This document shows positions 1 through 11,246 of a DNA stretch of 64,000 nucleotides, piece after piece. Source of the DNA: Anagrus nilaparvatae. Its lineage: Eukaryota; Arthropoda; Insecta; Hymenoptera; Mymaridae. The notes under the pieces are model-generated. The model worked only from the letters and a program-made list of their open reading frames with translations, ran no database searches and was not told the DNA's origin. The stretch is from positions 16,804,501-16,868,500 of the forward strand of contig JAKSXM010000007.1 in NCBI GenBank assembly GCA_022575985.1, read 5' to 3'. The position numbers and the translations under genes were made by a program. How positions within the stretch are numbered: position 1 is the first letter of the stretch; every line of letters begins with the position of its first letter.

Positions 1-1260
1 TGTACATAAGATAAAATATTTACTAAATCAAACACAAATTTTGTAATCAAACATTTTATACATATGTAACGGATATCACATAAGCTCGTTTAATTTTCAT
101 ATGTATGAAAATATTGAATAAATAAATAAAATACACGATTTTTAGTTTACTGTCTATTAATTAATGACAATTCACTCAATATTCTATTTTTTCTGTAAAA
201 AAAAAACACAATATGATTAATTGAATAAAATAATAATTAAATTAAATTTTCTTTTCAAACCCTACACGTAGTTTAAACAAAAGATTCAATATAAGTATTA
301 AAAAAAAAGTTTAATAAGAAAATAGCATATTATAATAAAAAAAAAGTACGTACTAAAGTGATTAAGGATGAGTAAGCATTGGAGTTTTTTTTATTTTCAA
401 CATTAAAAAAAAAAAATGAAAGAAAATTGTGTTAGTTTTTTACATAATATAAAAAAAAAGGATTAAATAAAAGATTAATAGTTGCATAGTAGAACTATGT
501 TGTATAACTTGAAATTAAATATAAAATTCTCAACTAAAACTTTAACGGATCAAGTATTTTTAATAATGAAAAAAAATTGAAAAAAAAAATAAAATAAAGT
601 TTTTACTGATTATTATTATTATTATTAGTAGTAATTTTTTGTTGTTGCATTTTTATTGGTTAAGTTTTATTTTTATACTTTAAAGAATTATTCAGTTAAA
701 TCGATTATGAAACTAAAAGTTAATTACTTTATATTTTATGTAGATACATAAATAAAAAATTTAAAGTATAATTTTTTTTCATAGCTTACAGTGTTGTACC
801 TTAAATTAACTTTTAAAATGATATTACATTTTTAGAGTATAAGAAAAGTGAGTTTATGGATAATATCGAAAGTAAAAAAAATGCCATTTTATGCAAGAAA
901 AATCTTTATATTATAGAAAATATATGCCCTAAAGATAAATTCATTTTATTTTTTATATTTTGTAAACTCTAGCAGTTATAGTGGTTGTAGTGTATACTAG
1001 ATATACTAAATAAGTTATTATCGACAGAAAAAAGGTGTAAAATAAATTTTAAAGAAAGCTTAAATTTATGATAAATAAGTACGATGATTGTGAGTTACTG
1101 AGTAGATTTTTAAAATGTTATAAGTAAAATTTTGTTTTTGATTCGTTTGTACATAAATTTGTTTTGAGAAACCCAGAAACTGGAAAACCTATTAAAAAAA
1201 AATCTTTATACGTGTAAATGTGTCTATGAGTATTAGAGTACACTATAAAAAATAATAATT
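1..1260. other. AT-rich DNA without a recognisable gene
   Basis: Long A and T runs and a short TTA-type microsatellite near 611-630. No open frame, TE terminus or RNA structure that I can support. Confidence 0.6.
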
Positions 1261-1702
1261 TTTTACCAACTCAATATTGAGTTGACGTCCCTTAGAACCC
1301 GTAAAGAGAATAATCACTTGATTCAAGGTAAAGAACTTAAATCAACGTATTGAAACCTTCAGTCAGCTAACTTGCTTTCTTTGCACGGGCTTTTGTTTAC
1401 ACTTCCGTCAGCTCAAAATAAGGTTGAAGAAAGTTGTCTTCCTTATTGAAACCATATGCTTTTTACCCGAGCCGAAAATTAAGTATACTTATAATAAGTA
1501 ATAAAGTATACATAAAGTTTTTATTATTAAAAATTTTGGTTGATTATTATAAGAACTAAGTATTATTAAAAATTAAATTAATTAATTGATAAGTCAGAAA
1601 AAAAATTCTAAAAATTTTCCATAACTACAACTCACAATAAATTGCTGTTATTCGTGAATAAAATAAAATTTAATTATTTAAATAATTAAAATTAAGCATA
1701 TA
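1261..1702. other. Intergenic DNA flanking a foldback element
   Basis: No gene seen. The motif CTTCCGTCAGC near 1405 reappears inverted near 2885, so the foldback at 1711-2759 may sit inside an older, decayed inverted repeat. That reading is weak. Confidence 0.3.
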
Positions 1703-1710
1703 TACACATT

Positions 1711-2759
1711 AGAGTGGACCTATTTTTGGACTTTGTGGAAAAACTTTGCTCCCCGGATTTTTTTGTGAAGTTTTAGTCATAAAAAGTTTCCAGTTCCAAG
1801 GATTTTACTTTAGCCCTGCAAAAACACGTGCCTGTAATCACATCAATTTTCCCATTTAAATAACATGGGAATTTTTAGTTTTCAGCTATACAAATTTTCA
1901 CAAAAGCCAAAAAGCGTTTTAAAATGCTAATTTCTACTGGAAAACATACTTTTATATGTTGTTAACACATACAAACCGCCCTGCATTCATTGCAAAGGGA
2001 ATTTTGGGGCTAGAAACGCAAATTTACCGAGTCCCAATTTCAGGGTTTTCAAAAAAAGTCAATTTTTATCATTATCTTTGAAAAGTAATATCTTAAAAAC
2101 TAATTAAAGAAAAGAGACGAGTAAAAAATTTTTTCGAAACTTGAAGCTTGTAAAAAATTATTAAGTCCTTTAAAACTCAATTTCGTCAAAATTTACAATT
2201 TTGGCAGCAATTTAAATAAATTTAAAAATTGGTCATTTCGGGTCAAAAATTACAAGTAGGTTAATTGACTATAGCGCTAAGAGAAACAGTGATTAAAATA
2301 TAAGGCTTACGTCGTTTGAAAGGTGACACTTATACCAAAAAAAGTGAACCAACCAGAAGTGTTTTGGTTAATTTTTGAGGTTGTAGCTTTTTATCGAAAA
2401 TTACCGAAAAAACCCTGTTTTATAAGATTGAGCTAACATGTAAATTAGCGTTTCTACCCCCAAAAATCCCTTTGGAATGAATGCAGGGCGGTTTGTATGT
2501 CTTTACAACATATAAAAGTGTGTTTTCCAGTAAAAATTAGCATTTTAAAACGCTTTTTGGCTCTTGTGAAAATTTGTATAGCTAAAAACTCAAAATTCCC
2601 ATGTTATTTAAATGGGAAAATTGATGTGGTTACAGGCACGTGTTTTTGCAAAGCTAAAGCGAAATCCTTGGAACTGGGAACTTTTTATGACCAAAACTTC
2701 ACAAAAAAAACCCGGGGAGCAAAGTTTTTCCACAAAGTCCAAAAATAGGTCCACTCTAA
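1711..2759. mobile_element. Foldback/MITE with ~335-bp inverted arms
   Basis: The first ~335 bases (1711-2045) are repeated in inverted orientation at 2425-2759 with few differences. Termini read AGAGTGGACC and GGTCCACTCT. The direct repeat TACACATT flanks both ends (1703-1710 and 2760-2767), consistent with an 8-bp target duplication, though the exact TIR boundary is ambiguous by 1-2 bases. Part of the right half (about 2040-2430) resembles sequence at 31140-31440, 42170-42600 and 63130-63440, so this is one member of a local repeat family. Open frames inside are by-products of the palindrome. Superfamily not determined. Confidence 0.75.
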
Positions 2760-2767
2760 TACACATT

Positions 2768-4015
2768 TACTAGAACAATATAAAAACGTATATCAACACG
2801 TATACATATATTAACCTCAAGTCAATAATCAGCTGGCTTAAATCTAACCTTAACTGCGACAACCGAGTACCCGTCAAGTCAAAAATAGGGCTGACGGAAG
2901 AAAGCATTGGCTTCGCCACATTTAAGGTGTTTATTGATGTGCGTCAAGCCATAATGACTTGGCATCAGCGTATATTTTTTATAGTGTATTATTTATTTTT
3001 AATTTTGAGGATTTTTGTCACGCACTGGGCAAAAATGAAATATTATTACATAAAAAATCACCACCGCTAAAAATTTTGTTTCTTATTTCAAAAACACGTA
3101 CCTGTAAGCATTTCAATTTACTCATAGATTATCTTAAAATTTGCATTATCTTTCTCTTCAATTTTTGCCCAATAAAAGGACTGGGAATGAAAATAATGAT
3201 ATTTCTCAAAAAATAACTTCATTTTGTGAGGTCCCTCCCGGGCGTAAAACTCGAGCCTCAAATTACGAAATTCTCATCACGAGGTTCTATGCCTCAGTAA
3301 GCAAAAAAAAATTGTGAGCCCCATGAGCAAAAACCTCTAGACACTAGCGTGAACACATATTGTTCGTATCCGGCTTCGCCTTTATCATGCTGCTTAATAT
3401 TTCATGCTACCAAAACTTTCGCACTCTTGATACTTAATATACAATTATTTTTTTGCTACCCTAAATTTCTTGTCAATATACGTGGAAGAGGGGTTGTAAA
3501 GTTTCCAGCCACCACCAGATTTGGTCTACTAAAGGTTTTTCGGGTTGTTGATTACGAATTTCAGGGAATTTTTTATAAAAGATTTCAAATTTTAAAAGGC
3601 TTCAGTTTTATATGAACAAAAACTACTCTGAAAAATGTTGAAATTTTCATAAAATCTTACTTATTTTTAAAAGATTGGTGAAAAAATTTGCCGATGCGTA
3701 GTTGGTACATTTGAATAGTAATAATGTATAATACATTATTTAAATTTAAATACATCAATATAAATAATAAAAAGATTAATTTAAAAGAAAAATAAAATAT
3801 TAATGAAAAAAGTTTTTAATATTTAATAAATATTATAAATCTAATTATAAATTTATATTTAAAAAAATTGAATTTATTAAAAAAATTTTAAATTTAAAAT
3901 CACTGGCTGGAGGACAGAACATTGGAGTTTTCTGAATAATTAGCGAACGCAACAATAGATGAATATTAAATTATTTTATTGTTCCTTTAAAATTTTTTTT
4001 TAGTAAATAAATTTT
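2768..4015. other. Intergenic DNA with repeat scraps
   Basis: No convincing gene. 3480-3640 carries a diverged piece of the foldback family with the motif GGTTTTTCGGGTTGTTGAT. 3900-3975 is a diverged copy of repeat sequence also at 9060-9130 and 44895-44960 (shared motif TTTTCTGAATAATTAG). Confidence 0.4.
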
Positions 4016-4029
4016 AGGTCAATTATTGC

Positions 4030-5003
4030 TATTTCAATGCCAGCTCCCTTTATAAGCCAAATCGTGTGGATTTTGTTCGCGCCAAATTTCTTTCTGGGGA
4101 ATATCATGTAATAGCAGTAACTGAGACTTGGTTACACAGTGCCTTTACAGATATCATGGCCCAAATACCGGGATACACCTTAATAAGGAACGATAAGCAA
4201 GGGCGCAGTTCGGGAGGAGTAGATATATATATAAAAAGCAATATAAAATTCAGAATTCTTGATAGAAGTACTGAAACCGGTCATGAAAAATTGGCTGAGT
4301 ACTTAACATGCGAAATTAATCTCTCAAGTTCTTACCTTGTAGTAGCAGTGGTTTACAGACCTCCTGACTTGAGTCGAGATTCTATCAGGGTATCAAATTT
4401 TTAGAAAATTTATCTAGCATCATAGCCAACTATAGTAATAAATTAATCTTAGGTGATTTTAATTCAGATATGCATTACTTTAACCAAAAATCCATCTTAA
4501 TGTACGACTTTATATTTGAAAATAGGTTATATTTAGTCCCTCATGGGGCCACCCATAAAGGTTCTCAACATTTCTCTGCCATCGACCTTTTTTTGAAAAA
4601 TTTCCCTTCATAAATAATCATGCACTTACGGATGTCGCACTGGATATCTTTGTCCCGAAAACTCCATTTGTTCAAATTAGATATAGAAACATAGATGGCA
4701 TTTCACAAGAATAATTTACCCTAAGACTACTAGCTTATGACTGGTCTTTTGCATTTAAAAGTAGCGATATCGATTTAATTTGGGATGATACTGCAAAACA
4801 TATAACCTCAGTACTTGACTCGTTAGCCCCTTACAAAGAATTTACTCTTAACAATAAATCTCTCCCGTGGCTTACACCGGAATTAAAAATTGAGTTGAAG
4901 AATCGAAATAAAATGTATCGTAAATATTATAGAAACTGTAGGGAAGAGAGTTATGATCAATATAAAAATTACAAAGACACACTGAATAAAAAAATCACTA
5001 TTG
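4030..5003 (+). pseudogene. Non-LTR retrotransposon relic, endonuclease region
   Basis: Remains of the apurinic-like endonuclease of a LINE ORF2. The open stretch from 4036 to 4404 shows the VTETWL motif that carries the catalytic Glu, then SGGVDIYIKS and VVAVVYRPP, all characteristic of this domain. The frame then shifts: from about 4399 another frame gives LILGDFNSDM (the GDFN motif) and SAIDLFL, ending at a stop near 4610. A later piece reads LPWLTPELKIELKNRNKMYR, the linker between endonuclease and reverse transcriptase. No reverse transcriptase catalytic motif follows, so the copy is truncated and multiply broken. The order of motifs fits the Jockey/CR1-like group; the exact clade is not assigned. 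Confidence 0.85.
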
Positions 5004-5340
5004 AAGAGCCATTGAAGATCCGCCGTTTACGTACGCTCTTAGTTTATAGTATAAATGATTTTGAGCTCGGATAAACATCTTCAATGGTCCAACATGCCTC
5101 TCCAGGATTGAAATACCGAAAAATGTCAAATATAAAATTTTTATGTTTTGGCCTTAAATTGGCCATTTTTGTGGACCCATAACTTTTTCCAGAACACGCG
5201 GCCGAAAAAATTAGGATACCAAAGTGTATGTATTTAGATCTTGTCTATCTCTGTCCCAAAATTCAGCCGACATACTCACACCCACTTATTACCATACCAT
5301 CATCATTACCAGGTTCCTACACTCTTTTTTATTTAATAAA
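5004..5340. repeat. Dispersed repeat, inverted copy at 40.9-41.3 kb
   Basis: Contains motifs such as ACCATACCATCATCATTACC and CCGAAAAAATTAGGATACC. The same order of motifs returns in reverse complement at about 40905-41300. No coding potential seen. Confidence 0.5.
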
Positions 5341-5354
5341 ATTACGCTTTAATG

Positions 5355-5726
5355 CACACCAAACCTAAAAGAGTTTTTTGTTACGCAGAAGAGATTGAAT
5401 GTTTATTTAATTCTTTAGAGAGGAATTATTTTGAGGTTAATTATTTTAAAAAAATTTATTTTTGTTTTTATTCTGTTCAAAAAGAATTAAAACAAAAGTA
5501 AATTTGTGTATAAAAAAATAATAAACGACCTTTTCCAGACAATTATTTTATTTATTTAAATTAAATCCAATATTTCGAGCATAAAATCTTGCTCCTCTTC
5601 AGGGATCTACAAAAAACAAAAGTAAATATTTTTAAAAGAATTAACCTCAAAATAATTCCTCTCTAAAGAATTAAATGAACATTCAATCATTTCTGCGTAA
5701 CAAAAAACTCTTTTAGGTTTGGTGTG
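5355..5726. mobile_element. MITE with CACACCAAAC termini, long copy
   Basis: Inverted termini begin CACACCAAACCTAAAAGAG and end with its complement. The next ~80 bases also pair. It belongs to the same family as the 157-bp copy at 22104-22260 but carries about 200 bp of extra internal sequence. The flank does not show a clean TA duplication here. No transposase is present. Confidence 0.75.
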
Positions 5727-6059
5727 TATACTTTTATGAAATAAAAAAAAAAATTCATGTAAAAAAATATGTTCTAAAACACACAAAAATGAAAATTTTA
5801 TTATTCTTCATTAAATATACCTTTTTTTTATGCTATTCACAATACTGATAAGCAACGTGTCGATTTTTTTTAATATTCAACTTTTACCCTAAATAATGAG
5901 TTTCCGGTTAATTTTATAGTTTGAAATCAAATTCTGATAATAGAGACTTTTTAACATAGCGATACATTTTTAGAAAAGTAAATTTTTGTTTTAAAATTAA
6001 TTTAGTGCACGTAGATAGGGTCTTGGGCGTTTATTTCAATAAAATTAGGATTAATTAAT
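5727..6059. other. AT-rich spacer
   Basis: No gene or element terminus recognised. Confidence 0.4.
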
Positions 6060-6510
6060 AAATAATAAAAATATATCTTGTGTTATTTTGCATTTCTATG
6101 ATATTTTATCGATGCAAAGTTTATATAAAAGCTATAAATTTATTGCGCAGTTGACATTTATATGGTTTTTCACCTGTGTGAAGCGAAAATACAAGAAAAA
6201 TACCGGATTGGGCCCAAAAACTATAGGTTCCATCAACTCGATAAAAGAAACCCAGTTTTAAGAAATGAAAGTAATCTGATCGATTGTTGTTGAGATATCG
6301 TACCCACAAGGTGTCGATTTTTGCATTCATTAAGGTAGAACTTTGCTCTATAATTAGTGTTGATCGAAACGCTAGGTACCTTCTGTACCGGTAGCCTAAC
6401 ATTTGATATATATAAATAATAATCCCTACATCCGACATTCGTATTAACGTCACAGACGACATAGGAACCCGCAAGTGAATTTCTGCTGATGCTGATGTAG
6501 CACAATAGCG
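6060..6510 (-). repeat. Repeat carrying a zinc-finger-like fragment (copy 1)
   Basis: On the minus strand an open stretch includes HTGEKPYKC, the canonical linker plus first Cys of a C2H2 zinc finger, followed by QLRNKF. The remaining zinc ligands are not in place, so this is a fragment and not a working finger. The block 6060-6375 is repeated on the plus strand at about 39945-40245, where the linker has decayed to HHRGVKPYKC. Either a captured exon scrap or a chance coding match within a repeat. Confidence 0.45.
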
Positions 6511-6836
6511 TGAGACCAAAAGTCAGTTATGACGTAGAGTAGGAGAGATTTATCCAACGTAAATTGCATAGATCCCACCTCGCGATTTTCAGAAATAAAT
6601 AAGGACGCCTACGCTAATTGGACGTGACGAGACTGACGCTTTTTTGTATTGGACGTCTCCCTCAAAATCCTGGAATTTGGTCAGATTCAAATTAGATTAT
6701 ATTTTGCCCTTCAAGAGCCCAAAATATTCATTAGCGTACCACCACTTATTAGAGAACCATCTTTCGTTCAGAGTACAATCATTCTATTATAGTACTTGCC
6801 TTTATTAGTTACCTGACTTGTAGATTTTTATATATA
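6400..6836. repeat. Dispersed repeat, left half, split by Helitrons
   Basis: 6430-6836 matches 44175-44575 closely (for example GACGTAGAGTAGGAGAGATT in both). The match resumes after the Helitrons at 8718. The family is unassigned; an AATAAA at the join region could be a polyadenylation signal, so a solo LTR is one possibility. Confidence 0.6.
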
Positions 6837-7326
6837 CTAGTATTAGGCACGCGTCGCACGCAAAATGATTCAAAACTTTCAACCTTAATTATTTTCTTGA
6901 ATACCAAAATTTATTCTTACTTAAAATTTTTTTTTTATATCAACTACTCTACACACTATAACTAATCTCAAAAATAATAAAAACATAATATAAACAATAA
7001 AATAATTAATTTTAAACTATATTAACAATGGAGTTTGTATAATAATAATAAAAAAAATAATATAACTCTATATACTTTTTTTGGAATATCAACTTTCGAC
7101 TAATCAACAAAACATGCATTTTAATTTTTGTCAATAAAAAAAATAATTATATTTAGGTTATGTATATATTTTTTCTGCAAGAAATAAACATTAGTAATAC
7201 TATGAACAATCATACATAAATACACAACAATTTTTATGAGTCTGTATTAGTAGCCAATCAAAACGCTTTTATTGCGATAACAATGTACAATAATGTACAT
7301 AGCAACAACTCCTTTTTAGAATAGGA
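6837..7326 (-). mobile_element. Non-autonomous Helitron, minus strand
   Basis: Read on the minus strand it begins TCCTATTCTAAAAAGG directly after an A (complement of 7327) and ends in a GC-rich hairpin (GCGTGCG A CGCGTGC), then CTAATACTAG directly before a T (complement of 6836). These are the Helitron hallmarks: 5' TC, subterminal 3' hairpin, CTAG end, insertion between A and T, and no target duplication. The 5' end is shared with 58487-58770 and with a 5' end at 39512. No Rep/helicase frame is present. Confidence 0.8.
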
Positions 7327-7330
7327 TATA

Positions 7331-8717
7331 TCCTATATATATATAAATCTTTAATTATGTGTGTGTGTCCGAACGCGATAAACGAGAACACAATAAAAGC
7401 TACAGACATCGGGTTTACGGCAAAAGATGGCAAAAATTACGGGTCAAAACATAGGCTAGGCTTTATTTCGATTGATAACGGAAAAAAATTTTTATCAAAT
7501 TAAAAAAAAAAACAAAAAAACTGAAAACCGAGGAAAAATTTTTTTGTCAAAAAGAATTTCATTCGATTCAGGTATATTTTTTACGTATCCACCTAAATTT
7601 TCAAGATAATCGGTTCGATCATTCAAAAAATACAATAGTTTTTCGAAAATTATAAAAGTTGTAGTAACTGAATATAGTAACTAAAAGAAGCTTGAACAGC
7701 TATTATCAAAGAGAACCCTAGAATGGGTATTCGAGGGAAACAACGAACACTTGTGGATCCTATGGAAGGGTAGCTAAGCTTTGTATTGCTGATCACTAAT
7801 TATCTGTCTGGGTTTATATGCCCGTAATTTTTATGATTTAGTAAATTTTAGATAATACTTCGGATAAAAAAAGGTTATTTTACAAACTATTAAGTAACGT
7901 AAAAAAACATATTTTTGGAAAAATAAAGCCGCAGGGGTCCAGGGGGGCGCAGCCCCCATGGTGGCTGCCGGGGCGAGCGAAGCGAGTTATTACAATAACA
8001 TAAAATCAATATTTATAAATATAAATCTTTAATGATGTGTGTATGTCCGAAATGGATAAACTAGAACGCGATAAAAGTTATAGACGCGGGGTTTACGGCA
8101 AAAGATGGCAAAAATTACCGGTCAAAACATAGGCTAGGTTTCGTTTCGATTGATAAAAACAAAAATTTTTTCTGTTGAAAAAACTGGATTCCAAAGGATA
8201 AAATTTTTATCAAATTTTTAAAAAAAACCTAAAAAACTGAAAACCGAGGAAAAATTTTTTTTTACCAAAAAGAATTTCATTCGATTCGGGTATATTTTTT
8301 ACATATCCACCTAAATTTTCAAGGCGATCGGCTCGATCGGTCAAAAGTTACGATAATTTGTCGAAAATTATAAAAGTTTAGTACTAATATTATATATATT
8401 TCTAATTTTTATCAGCCACTGATGTAGTAACTGAATGTAGTAAATAAAGTAGAAACTAAAAGAAACTTGAACAGCTATTTTCAGGCAGAACCCTAGAATG
8501 GGTTGTCGATCACTAATTATCTATCTTGGTTCATATGCCCGTAATTTTTATGGTTCAGTAAATTTTAGATAATACTTCGGGTAAAAAAAGGTTATTTTAC
8601 AAAATATTGAGTAACCTAAAACAACATATTTTTGGAAAAATAAAGTGGCAGGGGTCCAGGGGGGCGCAGCCCCCTTGGTGGCTGCCGGGGCGAGCAAAGC
8701 GAGCCGGAGGCAGCTAG
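7331..8717 (+). mobile_element. Tandemly doubled Helitron-like element
   Basis: Two direct copies of a ~680-bp unit (about 7331-7995 and 8012-8717). Each starts with a TATATAAATCTTTAAT-type 5' region and ends with a GC-rich block holding a GGGGGC GCA GCCCCC hairpin (7943-7957 and near 8659-8674). The outer ends are A|TCCTATAT at 7330/7331 and GGCAGCTAG|T at 8717/8718, as expected of Helitrons, with no target duplication. The hairpin lies farther from the CTAG end than usual, so the class is less certain than for its neighbour. It abuts the minus-strand Helitron with only TATA between. Confidence 0.5.
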
Positions 8718-9660
8718 TACTTTTATATTTTATCAATAAAGTGAAGTTATAAATCATATTAGTTATCAGTTATTTCAAGTAAGTGACAATCCTTCTCTAA
8801 TTAAGAATTTAGCCTCAGGTTAGGTTCATCCAGCTAGGGAACTCAGATCAAAATCATCAAGATCAACTGAACTAACTATATATCAGCCTAACTATATATA
8901 TATATATATAAGTAAATAAACACCTAGGGCACTCATATCCCCAGGATAAACTTATTTCTATTTATATTTATATTTACGTATCCCAGAAAAATCTCAGGAT
9001 ACGTAACAAAATATTATAAATTTATAATTCAAAAAATGGAATTTAATGAAAAATTTTTAAATTTACAATCACGCCTGGAGGACAGGACATTGGGGTTTTC
9101 TGAATAATTAGCAAATGCAACAATAGATGAATTTTAAAAGAAGTTACGAGGTTTCATATTTTTCAAATTTAATCTACAATAAAAAATTATTTCAATGTTA
9201 ACACAGTTTCAAATTATTATGATATAAGTGACATATTGCGTGTTTTAAAAAATCGAAATTAATTAACCAGTAAAAACTAATAGCAAATGGAAATTGTCAT
9301 GGGAAAAATTGCCTTTATTGAAATAAAAGTTTAACTAAATAAAATTTATTTTAGTATTCAGGTTTCTCCTTTTCTGAGTAGTCAGAATATTAAAGTTCCT
9401 AAAGCTTCAAAAATTCAAATTTTTTCTTAACAATAATATTTTTCCAATAAATTGATTTTTAAAACTATTTATTATTAACTTATACTTTATGAGATATCAT
9501 TTATTTATTTAATTGGAAAAAAACAGATGACTTTATCTTTGTGCGTTTGAGCATACATTTTTTAAAAATTTAATTTATATAAGTATATATTTTGTGTTTA
9601 AAAAAAAAATTGGATGTAAGTATGTACATTTTTTTGTCAATATAAAAATATTTTCTCTGT
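8718..9660. repeat. Dispersed repeat, right half
   Basis: Continues the repeat interrupted by the two Helitrons. It matches about 44575-45440 in order and orientation (shared motifs ATCAATAAAGTGAAGTTAT, GGTTAGGTTCATCCAGCTAG). The last ~100 bases, with AAAAAATTGGATGTAAGTA, also occur near 32345-32440 and 56580-56660. Confidence 0.65.
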
Positions 9661-10032
9661 TCTTCTACCGTGGGTTCTAGGATTGAGGCATCCACTTAAT
9701 GTTGAAAAAAAAATTAACATTATGTGGATAACGCGGTCCGAAGTGCTTCCAGGGCACTATAAGCCGGCGTGGGGTTTGGGAGAGGTCGCGTACCTCCTGG
9801 ACCATATAGGTTCAACGCTCATACCAGCTACACTGACGCTCAAACATTATAAAATAACTTTTCACTAACAATTAACAAAGAGCGCTTACACATCCTCAAC
9901 CCATTAAAATAGATAAATAAATAGAAAATTAAAATAGTGCAGGATGTGATAGCATGGGCAGTTGTTGGTGACCTCCTGTCACAACATCCGTATGGAAGTT
10001 TAAGATGGAGGTTAAACAAATACCAATACCAA
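9661..10032. other. Spacer with a possible retroelement 3' tail
   Basis: 9683-9868 is open for 61 codons but matches nothing I know. The stretch ending ACAAATACCAATACCAATAC resembles a short 3' tail repeat of a retroelement, which is a guess. Confidence 0.25.
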
Positions 10033-10270
10033 TACTATTCATTATTCAATATCAGTATCATTAATTAACGATCTCTACGAACAAATAATAATCTTATATT
10101 TCAAAGATACATAAGACATTTTCATGCCATTAATTTTATTTAAAATTTTTTACAATTTTAAATAAATTAGAAAAATTTTTTAATTGATGTTAAATAATTT
10201 TTTAAGATAAATTAATAAATAATTTAACTTAAAAAAGTGGTTTTGAATGAAAAAAATTGTCCATCAATTT

Positions 10271-10342
10271 GTCTCGAACGGGATTCGACCCCACGACCTT
10301 TGGTTTGCCGGACCAACGCTCTACCAACTGAGCTATCGAGAG
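10271..10342 (-). repeat. tRNA-like sequence, minus-strand copy
   Basis: Reverse complement of 10539-10610 with the same D, anticodon and T arms. See that entry for why it is judged tRNA-derived and not a working tRNA. Confidence 0.65.
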
Positions 10343-10538
10343 CGGACATCCCGGGAGACAATCAGGATCAATTTCTTTCATTCAAGAGGCAGCTTTGTAG
10401 ATCTAGTGCCATTTTTATATTAATTAATTAATTTAACGTTCGTCATATTTTTCAATATCAGTATCATTAATTAACGATCTCTACGAACAAATAATAATCT
10501 TATATTTTAAAGTTCCTGATTGTCTCCCGGGATGTCCG

Positions 10539-10610
10539 CTCTCGATAGCTCAGTTGGTAGAGCGTTGGTCCGGCAAACCAAAGGTCGTGGGGTCGAATCC
10601 CGTTCGAGAC
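10539..10610 (+). repeat. tRNA-like sequence (anticodon position GGC)
   Basis: Folds as a 72-nt cloverleaf. The acceptor arm CTCTCGA/TCGAGAC pairs at six of seven positions. The D arm is GCTC/GAGC with a perfect A-box (TAGCTCAGTTGG). The anticodon stem TTGGT/ACCAA closes a seven-base loop CCGGCAA. The T arm has loop GTCGAAT. Three faults argue against function: the first acceptor pair is C-C, position 33 is C where U is nearly universal, and T54 is G. GGC would be Ala, an anticodon rarely used in eukaryotes. Best read as a pol III promoter-bearing, tRNA-derived repeat. Confidence 0.65.
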
Positions 10611-10876
10611 AAATTGATGGACAATTTTTTTCATTCAAAACCACTTTTTTAAGTTAAATTATTTATTAATTTATCTTAAAAAATTATTTAACATCAATTA
10701 AAAAATTTTTCTAATTTATTAAAAATTGTAAAAAATTTTAAATAAAATTAATGGCATGAAAATGTCTTATGTATCTTTGAAATATAAGATTATTATTTGT
10801 TCGTAGAGATCGTTAATTAATGATACTGATATTGAAAAATATGACGAACGTTAAATTAATTAATTACTATTCATTA

Positions 10877-11246
10877 TTTATAATGAGTTACTAGTGTAAA
10901 TACATAGTAGGTATTGTACCAATTGGAAATGGCCAATTTTAAATTAGTTATTTTTGTTTGCTCCCATAAATTATTAATTTTAAACAATTATATTAAATAA
11001 TTCCTAATAATAAAAATTATTCTATTTACAAATTTTAATGTTCTTTTTTAAACTTAAAAATTTTTTTAAAAATACATTACCTATCATTCATAAATAATTT
11101 TTTTAACCTTTCTACCCTTCAACCAAACTACGTATAATTTTTGTTTAAGTAAATAATGAATTTAAAAAATCAATATTAAAATATAAAAAGAAAAATAAAT
11201 TTTCTATATGTTAAATAACTGTAAATATTTTTTATTTTGCAGAAAA
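10877..11246 (+). promoter_or_regulatory. Conserved upstream region of IR copy A
   Basis: Aligns with the regions before copies B (about 34400-34694) and C (about 53267-53652). A GTAAAT at 11151 and a TTTTGCAG ending at 11242 are kept in all three copies, so a ~92-nt intron in the 5' UTR ending four bases before the start codon is plausible. No TATA box can be chosen in this AT-rich context. Confidence 0.4.

Larger units (their letters stand above)
10045..10864. mobile_element. Inverted pair of tRNA-like (SINE-like) units
   Basis: Two arms (about 10050-10362 and 10517-10835) are near-perfect reverse complements, each holding a tRNA-like sequence. The unit is flanked by the direct repeat ACTATTCATTA at 10034-10044 and 10866-10876. 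The right-hand flank continues into the IR upstream region exactly as in unit C, where that site is uninterrupted (ACTATTCATTATTTATAATG near 53267). A target duplication and an empty paralogous site show this is a transposed unit. The spacer repeats ~70 bases of the outer arm. Confidence 0.75.

Noticed and set aside
2497..2748. Small protein gene of 83 codons
   Set aside because: It lies wholly inside one arm of the foldback at 1711-2759 and resembles no protein I know.
6430..9660. Solo LTR of a retrovirus-like element
   Set aside because: An AATAAA and two dispersed copies fit, but I could not find TG...CA ends or a matching target duplication, so I left the family unassigned.
10539..10610. 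Functional tRNA-Ala(GGC)
   Set aside because: C at position 33, G at 54, a mismatched first acceptor pair and residence in a transposed inverted pair all point to a tRNA-derived repeat.
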